From the NCBI GenBank assembly GCA_016938425.1, contig JAFGUR010000117.1:1-5464 (forward strand): a DNA stretch of 5,464 nt, in the 5' to 3' direction. Positions 4,917 to 5,464 of the stretch are shown piece by piece. Position numbers and translations under genes: made by a program. This stretch comes from Fusobacteriaceae bacterium. Lineage in GTDB: Bacteria > Fusobacteriota > Fusobacteriia > Fusobacteriales > Fusobacteriaceae. Within the stretch, counting starts at the first letter, position 1. Every line of letters starts with the position of its first letter. The notes beneath the pieces were generated by a model. That model was not told the DNA's origin and did not search any database. It saw only the letters and a program-made list of their open reading frames with translations.

Positions 4917-5464
4917 ATGTTTAAAAAAAGTTTGATAGGACTAATAATATTATCTGTTGCTTTCTTTATTTATACTATGTATTTTAGGGATAATGACTTT
5001 GAATACAAAGAAAATACTGAAATTAAGTCTCTTGATGTAAAATATACTAATGGAATATATACGTTAAGAGCAAAGGAACAAATTGATAATACAGGTGATG
5101 AAAGTATAACATTTAAAAATGTTATTGTTGAGTATCTAAAGGCTAAGTCGTATATAAAAGGTGATAAAGCTGTTAAAGATAAAGAAGACAATGTAACGTT
5201 ATCAGGAAATGTTTTTGGAGAAAACAAAGAAAATGGTTGGACTATTAAAGGACAAGAAATTGTTTATTATAAAGAACTTGATAGATTTAATAGTAGCAAA
5301 CCAGTAGAAGCTTATAATACAAAGAAAAAATTAAAAATAGGTGGAAACTATTTTGAAAGTGACGTTAACTTTAACGAACTTTTATTAGAAGGTAAAGTAG
5401 TAGCAGATACGGATAATTTTAATTTGTTAGGAGAAAAAGCTTATTATAAAAATGATATATTAGA
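4917..5464 (+). CDS. LptC-like periplasmic LPS-export protein, 3' end cut off
   Basis: The first 182 codons of a membrane-anchored periplasmic protein are present; the frame is still open at the window edge. Lys3-Lys4 precede one transmembrane segment at about residues 5-22 (LIGLIILSVAFFIYTMYF), which orients the rest to the periplasm. The remainder is beta-rich with short repeating strands: VTLSGNVF (93-100), NGWTIKGQEIVYY (106-118), KKLKIGGNYFESD (137-149) and LLLEGKVV (155-162). A Gly ending one strand, followed by a Y-Y or V-V strand, is the pattern of the LptA/LptC (OstA-like) beta-jellyroll. One N-terminal membrane anchor favours LptC over the soluble LptA. In the known pathway LptC takes lipopolysaccharide from the LptBFG transporter and passes it to LptA. 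Its start, 27 bases after mutS with no terminator, indicates co-transcription. The family call rests on architecture rather than a unique motif, so a related OstA-like protein is possible. Confidence 0.65.
   Translation, partial: MFKKSLIGLIILSVAFFIYTMYFRDNDFEYKENTEIKSLDVKYTNGIYTLRAKEQIDNTGDESITFKNVIVEYLKAKSYIKGDKAVKDKEDNVTLSGNVFGENKENGWTIKGQEIVYYKELDRFNSSKPVEAYNTKKKLKIGGNYFESDVNFNELLLEGKVVADTDNFNLLGEKAYYKNDIL

Noticed and set aside
4970..5227. Open frame of 85 codons antisense to the LptC-like gene
   Set aside because: The plus-strand frame has a clear Shine-Dalgarno, membrane anchor and operon position, whereas the antisense frame has none of these.

Overview
The window is AT-rich bacterial DNA with A/T-ending codons throughout. 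It carries an LptC-like lipopolysaccharide-export protein, so the host should have an outer membrane. Very low GC, a Gram-negative envelope, and a tRNA-dihydrouridine synthase next to mutS together fit a Fusobacterium-type organism. That assignment is inference from composition and family recall, not from a search.

Layout. Two transcription units diverge from a compact control region at about 1138-1337. The left, minus-strand unit holds a small secreted protein of unknown function (580-1137) with a pre-peptidase-like beta-sandwich pattern. A second secreted-protein gene (51-534) follows. Its signal peptide and body lie in different frames, so as written it is a frameshifted pseudogene. The right, plus-strand unit is dus (1338-2279), mutS (2298-4889) and an LptC-like gene (4917 to the window end). 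Gaps are 18 and 27 bases with no terminator between them, so they look like one operon joining tRNA modification, DNA mismatch repair and envelope biogenesis. No stretch over 300 bases lacks a gene.

Control region. Both units have near-consensus sigma-70-type promoters placed back to back. The minus promoter is TTGACA-17-TACAAT. The plus promoter is TTGAAA-17-TATAAT with an extended -10 TG. A perfect 6+6 dyad (AATGAA-N4-TTCATT) lies between the two -35 boxes. A run of 15 A fills most of the plus-promoter spacer. This is the most interesting signal here: slippage in the run would change promoter spacing upstream of mutS, the gene that normally represses such slippage.

No RNA genes, insertion sequences, CRISPR arrays or defence genes are seen. 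The window is mostly ordinary housekeeping sequence with an unusual control region and one broken accessory gene. I do not see a convincing new multi-gene system.
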